Below are positions 58,344 to 64,000 of a stretch of DNA of 64,000 bases, piece by piece. Source of the DNA: CAYNXB01 sp964401045 (GTDB lineage Bacteria > Pseudomonadota > Alphaproteobacteria > Sphingomonadales > Sphingomonadaceae); NCBI GenBank assembly GCA_964401045.1, contig CAYNXB010000005.1:1-64000 (forward strand), in the 5' to 3' direction. Each line of letters begins with the position of its first letter. Within the stretch, counting starts at the first letter, position 1. The notes under the pieces are model-generated. The model did not search any database. It saw nothing but the letters and a program-made list of their open reading frames with translations, and was not told the origin of the DNA. The position numbers and the translations under genes are program-made.

Positions 58344-60283
58344 GGGTTCACCGCCTGCTTGCTCGGCAGTTGCTGATCGTTTGGCGGCACTTCGCCACCC
58401 TCGTTGTTCGGAATGCCGTCGAAGTAGGCGAGGATCGCTGCTTCCAGCTCGGCGATCTGGAACGGCTGGCCGCTGGTCTTGGTGAGGCTGTCGGAATCGA
58501 TCAGGAACTGGTCCCGCAGCACGGTCTTGAACTGTCCGGTATTCATCTCCGGCACCAGCACACGGTCGAAGCCCTTGAGCAGCTCGCCAAGGTTCTTCGG
58601 CAGCGGCCATACGTGGCGAACATGAATGTGGCTCACCGAATGGCCATGCTCGCGCGCGTTGTGCACCGCGCGGCGGATGGGGCCGTAGGTCGATCCCCAG
58701 CCCACCACCGCGAGGCGACCGGTGGCATCGCCGAGCGCGACATCCTGATCGGGTATCGCGATGCCATCGATCTTCGCCTTGCGCGCATCGGTCATCGCCT
58801 GGTGGTTCGATGGCGAATAGTCGATGTGGCCGGTATCGGCCGCCTTCTCGATCCCGCCGATGCGATGCATCAAGCCGGGTGTACCGGGCTTGATCCACGG
58901 CCGCTTGCCGTTCGCATCCCGCTTATAAGGCAGCAGCGTGTCTCGGGCATTCTTCTCATTGAGGAATGTCACAGGAAATCGCTCGTAGTCTTTGGGATCG
59001 GGTACTTTCCACGGCTCCGCGGCATTCGCGATATAGCCATCGGTCAGCAGCATCACCGGGGTCATGTACTGCGTAGCGATCCGGCACGCCTCGATCGCGC
59101 AGTCGAACGCATCGGCAGGGCTGCACGCGGCGATCACCGGCATCGGTGCATCGCCGTTGCGGCCGTAAACCGCCTGGTAGAGATCGCTCTGCTCGGTCTT
59201 GGTCGGAAGGCCGGTCGACGGCCCACCGCGTTGCGAATTGACGATCACCAGCGGCAGCTCGGTCATGATCGCGAGGCCCATCGCCTCGCCCTTGAGCGCG
59301 ATGCCCGGCCCCGACGACGAGGTCACGCCGAGCTGGCCAGCGTAAGACGCGCCGATCGCGGCGCAGATAGCGGCAATCTCGTCTTCCGCCTGAAAGGTGG
59401 TGACGCCGAATTCCTTCAGCCGCGCGAGGTGATGCAGGATCGCACTTGCCGGGGTGATCGGATAGCCGCCGAAGAACATCGGCAGATCGGCGAGCTGCGC
59501 GCCCGCCACGAGGCCCAGGCTGATCGATTCAGCGCCGGTGATCGTGCGGTAGAGCCCCGGCGTCGATGCAACCGGCGCCAGGTATTGCTTCTTGAGCGGG
59601 CCGGAAATCTCCGCCGTCTCGCCGTATGCGTGGCCGGCATTGAGCGCGGCGATGTTGGCTTCGGCCAGCTCCGGGTTCTTGGAGAACTTGCCGTGCAGCC
59701 AGTCGACGATCGGCTGCCGGTCACGGTCGAACATCCACAGCGCAAGGCCGAGCGTCCACATGTTCTTGCAACGCAGCGCTTCCTTGTTGCCGAGGCCGAA
59801 CGGCTTCACGGCTTCGAGGGTCAACGCGGAGATATCGAACGCCAGCACATCCCACTTGGCCAGGCTGCCGTCCTCGATCGGGTTGGTCTCGTACTTGGCC
59901 TTTTCGAGGTTGCGCTTCGAAAATTCGCCGGTGTCGGCGATGATCAGGCCGCTCGGCTTCAGGGCCGAGAGGTTCACCTTGAGCGCCGCCGGGTTCATCG
60001 CCACCAGAACGTCAGGCGCATCGCCCGCGGTGTTGATCTCACGGCTGCCGAAGTTGATCTGGAATGCAGAGACGCCGAACAGCGTGCCCTGCGGCGCGCG
60101 GATCTCGGCGGGAAAATCGGGGAACGTGGCCAGGTCGTTGCCGGCAAGCGCGGTCGAAAGAGTAAACTGACCGCCGGTCAGCTGCATCCCGTCGCCGCTG
60201 TCGCCCGCGAAGCGAACGACCACGGCATCTGGCGCCGCGTCTGGTGTTTCGATTTGGGGGCGTTCGGCCGCCTGCGTTGCCAT
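58340..60283 (-). CDS. korA: 2-oxoacid:ferredoxin oxidoreductase, alpha subunit (gamma-alpha fusion)
   Basis: 647 residues. The gamma domain at the N-terminus (VVVRFAGDSGDGMQLTGGQF to about residue 190) is fused to the alpha domain (PMFFGGYPITPASAILHHLA; TSSSGPGIALKGEAMGLAIM; VNSQRGGPSTGLPTKTEQSD). This is the KorA type that lets aerobic bacteria run a ferredoxin-linked 2-oxoglutarate step. The start is ATG 60281-60283 (MATQAAERPQIETPD); the long upstream extension is non-conserved. No ferredoxin gene is adjacent. Confidence 0.95.
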   Translation of the reverse strand: MATQAAERPQIETPDAAPDAVVVRFAGDSGDGMQLTGGQFTLSTALAGNDLATFPDFPAEIRAPQGTLFGVSAFQINFGSREINTAGDAPDVLVAMNPAALKVNLSALKPSGLIIADTGEFSKRNLEKAKYETNPIEDGSLAKWDVLAFDISALTLEAVKPFGLGNKEALRCKNMWTLGLALWMFDRDRQPIVDWLHGKFSKNPELAEANIAALNAGHAYGETAEISGPLKKQYLAPVASTPGLYRTITGAESISLGLVAGAQLADLPMFFGGYPITPASAILHHLARLKEFGVTTFQAEDEIAAICAAIGASYAGQLGVTSSSGPGIALKGEAMGLAIMTELPLVIVNSQRGGPSTGLPTKTEQSDLYQAVYGRNGDAPMPVIAACSPADAFDCAIEACRIATQYMTPVMLLTDGYIANAAEPWKVPDPKDYERFPVTFLNEKNARDTLLPYKRDANGKRPWIKPGTPGLMHRIGGIEKAADTGHIDYSPSNHQAMTDARKAKIDGIAIPDQDVALGDATGRLAVVGWGSTYGPIRRAVHNAREHGHSVSHIHVRHVWPLPKNLGELLKGFDRVLVPEMNTGQFKTVLRDQFLIDSDSLTKTSGQPFQIAELEAAILAYFDGIPNNEGGEVPPNDQQLPSKQAVNP

Positions 60284-60457
60284 CCTGCGTCCTTCACGCG
60301 TCGTTAGGCGCGCATTTTTATCTGTGGGGTGCCGGCGAAGTAGGTTCCGCCCCTGGCGCCCGCAATCAAGATTTTCTCCTCCACGCAATAAATGGCAAGT
60401 GGCGTTCGCGCTATCGCCGAGGTTAGAGGTATGCCCCGTTTTGAGCCGGAGAATCCA

Positions 60458-60940
60458 ATGCCTGACCGCGATCCGTTGCAATACCGCCCATGCGTGGGCG
60501 TGATGCTCGCCAATGCCGAGGGCCGCGTGTTCGTCGGCAAGCGGATCGACAACAAGGAGGGGGACTGGTGGCAGATGCCCCAAGGCGGCGTCGACGAAGG
60601 CGAGAACCCGGACGACGCCGTACTGCGCGAGTTGGCCGAGGAGACCGGCGCGAAGCCCGAGCACGTCGAGGTGGTGGCCAGGCTCGATGAGGAGCTGTTC
60701 TACGACTTGCCGCCCGAGCTTCAGGGGAAGCTATGGCGCGGCAAATACCGCGGCCAGCGCCAGAGCTGGTACCTTGCGCGCTTTACCGGAAGCGATGCCG
60801 ACATCGATCTCGACGGTCATCACGACCCTGAATTCAGCGAGTGGAGATGGGTCGCCCCCGAGCTGCTGCCTGATCTGATCGTGCCATTCAAACGGCGGGT
60901 CTATCAGGCGGTCGTCGACGGATTTAGAGAGAAACTCTGA
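60458..60940 (+). CDS. rppH: RNA 5'-pyrophosphohydrolase
   Basis: 160 residues. Nudix box GGVDEGENPDDAVLRELAEE followed by TG, preceded by VFVGKRIDNKEGDWWQMPQG. RppH removes pyrophosphate from mRNA 5' ends and so triggers decay. Typical relatives begin DPLQYRPC, so the ATG at 60458 with GGAG 8 nt upstream is chosen over an ATG at 60431. Divergent from korA with a 174-bp gap holding both promoters; no motif recognised there. Confidence 0.93.
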   Translation: MPDRDPLQYRPCVGVMLANAEGRVFVGKRIDNKEGDWWQMPQGGVDEGENPDDAVLRELAEETGAKPEHVEVVARLDEELFYDLPPELQGKLWRGKYRGQRQSWYLARFTGSDADIDLDGHHDPEFSEWRWVAPELLPDLIVPFKRRVYQAVVDGFREKL

Positions 60941-60994
60941 CCCGCTTCGCCATTACGAGCGGCGACTTCGCCCCCTCGCAATAACGCGGGCTGG

Positions 60995-61498
60995 TCAGTT
61001 CTGCGTTACCACCGGCGCCGGCGTAACCGCTTCGGCGGTAAGCACCGGCTTCTGCGGACCGCGTGCGATCGCCGCGGCGAGCGCCTTGGTCTCGCGGCAG
61101 TTGGCTCCGCACATCGTCTCAAGCTTCGAAAGGTTGCGCTTGGCCTTTTCCGTCGCGCCTTTCTCGACCAGTGCCGCGCCCTCGCCCGAGATCGCAGCGA
61201 GGTTTTCGGGCTCGCGCTCGAGTGCCTCGCGGTAAAAGTGGATCGCCTTGCCGTGCAGCCCCTCGCGGCGTGCGGCTTCTGCGAGATCGAGGTAGATCCG
61301 TGTGTGCGCCGGATCGACCGCCAGCGCCGCCTCGAACGCGTCGATCGCCGCCTGCACGTCGCCCGCGGCCAGTTTCGCCTCGCCCTGCTTCTCCAGCATC
61401 ACCGCCCGCGGGTCGGCCTGGCGCTCAGCGCTCATGCCGATGCTCGCGGTGAGCGCGACGGTGAGCGAGAGAGCCAGGGCGGCGGGGAAATGACGCAT
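60995..61498 (-). CDS. Exported TPR protein
   Basis: 167 residues, signal peptide MRHFPAALALSLTVALTASIG. Two or three TPR motifs: EKQGEAKLAAGDVQAAIDAF to LAVDPAHTRIYLDLAEAARR, and KAIHFYREALEREPENLAAI. Cys pair at MCGANC. Periplasmic role unknown. AAGGAG lies 8 nt before the ATG. Convergent with rppH. Confidence 0.82.
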   Translation of the reverse strand: MRHFPAALALSLTVALTASIGMSAERQADPRAVMLEKQGEAKLAAGDVQAAIDAFEAALAVDPAHTRIYLDLAEAARREGLHGKAIHFYREALEREPENLAAISGEGAALVEKGATEKAKRNLSKLETMCGANCRETKALAAAIARGPQKPVLTAEAVTPAPVVTQN

Positions 61499-61557
61499 TG
61501 CGAACTCCTTGAGCGCGGGCGCGGAAAGGCGGGCTTTACCGGCCATTTCCCGCGTGA

Positions 61558-62739
61558 TTAGCATGGCAATTCTGCACGGGCGATGAAAAACCCGTCGGTT
61601 CCGTCGTGCTCGGGCGTGAGCCGGATGCCCTCTCCCCGCGCTCGGCCAACAGGCAATTCGGGCGGTGCGGCGCGCCATTGCGGATGGGTTTGGAGGAAGC
61701 GGGCGAAGCGCTGCGGGCCTTCCTCATCGAGCAGGGAGCAGGTGACGAACACCAGCCGCCCGCCGGGCTTGACCAGTGTTGCCGCGAGATCGAGCAACCG
61801 GTCCTGCAGCGCGGTCACCACCGCGAGCCGCGCCTCGGTCAACCGCCAGCGGTTCTCCGGGTTGCGCCGCCAGGTCCCGGTGCCCGAGCAAGGCGCGTCG
61901 ATCAGCACGGCGTCGGCCTGCCCCGCGAGATCGGCGAGCGCGGCGGCCTCCTCGCCCGGATTGAGCAAGCGCGCCTCGACGATCGCCGCCCCCGCCCGCT
62001 CCGCGCGGGGTTCGAGCTGCGACAACCGCCCCCGATCTGTGTCCGACGCGATCAGGCGGCCCCGGTTGTTCATCGCCGCCGCCAGCGCGAGCGTCTTGCC
62101 GCCGGCCCCCGCGCAAAGGTCGATCACCACCTCGCCCGGCCGGGCGCCGACTGCCTCGCAGGCCAGCTGGCTGCCGCCGTCCTGCACCTCGACCAGCCCG
62201 GCACGAAACGCGTGCCATTGCTCCACCGGCGTGCCGCTGGAAAACCGCAAGCCGTTTGGCGCGGCCAGTGGCTCGCCTTCCAGTGGCAGTTCAAGCCCGT
62301 CGCGCGATGCCCTGAGTGTGTTCACTCGCACGTCGAGCGGCGCGCGGGTGAGCAGCGCCAGCGCCTCCTCCCCCGCGATGTCCGATTGCGCCAACCGCGT
62401 GGCGAGCCATTCCGGCGCGACCCCGCCCTCGGCCGCCGCGTCTTCCTCGCTGACCGGCTCCGGCCCGTAAGGCGAACCGTCGAACAGCGCCTCGATCCCG
62501 CCGTCGGTCCCGGCGAGGCGCAGCATTGCCGCGCGCCCGCTCGCCGGTAGCGGGCCGCAGGCACGGATGGCGGCGTAGGCGAGTTCGCGGATCGCGCGGC
62601 GGTCCTTCGACCCGGCATAGCGGCGCAAGCGCAGCCCGTCGGCGATCACGCGGTCCGCCGGCGGTCCGTTGCCGCGCGCGGCGGCAACGACCTGGTCGAG
62701 CAGCTCGATTGCCGCCTGAACTCGTGCGGCGGGAGTCAT
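61558..62739 (-). CDS. rsmB: 16S rRNA (cytosine-C5)-methyltransferase, RsmB/RsmF family
   Basis: 393 residues. N-terminal NusB-like helical domain (RVQAAIELLDQVVAAARGNG; YAGSKDRRAIRELAYAAIRA), then the SAM domain: VIDLCAGAGGKTLALAAAMN, LIDAPCSGTGTWRRNPENRW (motif IV Cys) and VFVTCSLLDEEGPQRF (motif VI catalytic Cys). RsmB methylates C967 in 16S rRNA. The N-terminal domain is shorter than in E. coli RsmB, so the exact target base is inferred. It starts 12 bp after the guaB stop and is probably coupled to it. Confidence 0.9.
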   Translation of the reverse strand: MTPAARVQAAIELLDQVVAAARGNGPPADRVIADGLRLRRYAGSKDRRAIRELAYAAIRACGPLPASGRAAMLRLAGTDGGIEALFDGSPYGPEPVSEEDAAAEGGVAPEWLATRLAQSDIAGEEALALLTRAPLDVRVNTLRASRDGLELPLEGEPLAAPNGLRFSSGTPVEQWHAFRAGLVEVQDGGSQLACEAVGARPGEVVIDLCAGAGGKTLALAAAMNNRGRLIASDTDRGRLSQLEPRAERAGAAIVEARLLNPGEEAAALADLAGQADAVLIDAPCSGTGTWRRNPENRWRLTEARLAVVTALQDRLLDLAATLVKPGGRLVFVTCSLLDEEGPQRFARFLQTHPQWRAAPPELPVGRARGEGIRLTPEHDGTDGFFIARAELPC

Positions 62740-62751
62740 AGCATTTGGGCC

Positions 62752-64000
<1,249 letters not shown>

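Overview
The window is high-GC DNA that reads as a chromosomal segment of an alphaproteobacterium, most likely of the order Sphingomonadales (Erythrobacteraceae or Sphingomonadaceae). This rests on the gene set and its order (a split imuAB/dnaE2 mutasome, PrsK/PrsR next to an EPS-initiating sugar transferase, the order zapA - 6S RNA - fau, a DUF2842 protein), on GTTC-N7-GTTC LexA boxes, and on a sphingomonad-type REP palindrome translated inside a coding sequence. Coding is dense on both strands. I see no phage, insertion sequence, integron or CRISPR array. The genes at both edges (a PiT phosphate transporter at the left, guaB at the right) are cut by the window.

Left part (1-11.4 kb). PiT plus its DUF47 partner is followed by two minus-strand units of the SOS mutagenesis response. 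One is a radical SAM protein - DUF4130/UdgX fusion - error-prone polymerase DnaE2 - extensin-like protein, with a LexA box at 8171-8185. The other is imuA - imuB - SET-domain protein, with a LexA box at 11376-11390. Only a small convergent secreted protein separates them. ImuA, ImuB and DnaE2 form the known translesion mutasome. The radical SAM and UdgX proteins appear co-regulated with it, and their joint role is not established.

Middle part (11.4-30.6 kb). A PNPOx-fold protein, an amino-acid permease, panB, a DUF475 (TerC-like) membrane protein and an SBF-type transporter come first. Then comes an exopolysaccharide regulatory block: a TPR protein, response regulator PrsR, histidine kinase PrsK and a polyprenyl-phosphate sugar transferase. 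After two small membrane/exported proteins there is a compact molybdate system: a ModE-type regulator without a molybdate-binding domain, then divergent modABC, with a 22-bp palindrome between. A translationally coupled pair follows: a cyanophycin-synthetase-like ATP-grasp protein whose Mur-ligase part is degenerate, and a GT4 glycosyltransferase.

Right part (30.6-64 kb) is mostly housekeeping: tRNA-Leu, an IMPase, efp, an OPT transporter, cell-wall enzymes (M23 peptidase, two L,D-transpeptidases), thiE, a tkt-gap-pgk-aldolase operon, zapA, 6S RNA, fau, tRNA-Asp, a branched-chain 2-oxoacid dehydrogenase E1a-E1b-E2 operon, thyA, tRNA-Pro, purF, an SDR, a PilZ protein, a cyclopropane-synthase-like methyltransferase, a YdjM-type membrane protein, 2-oxoglutarate:ferredoxin oxidoreductase korAB, rppH, rsmB and guaB. 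A 27-bp element containing TGTCAC-N3-TGTCAC lies 20-35 bp upstream of two unlinked membrane-protein genes (DUF475 and YdjM-type) in the same orientation and looks like a shared promoter or operator.

Starts were chosen from family alignment from memory, ribosome-binding sites and operon overlaps. No database search was possible.
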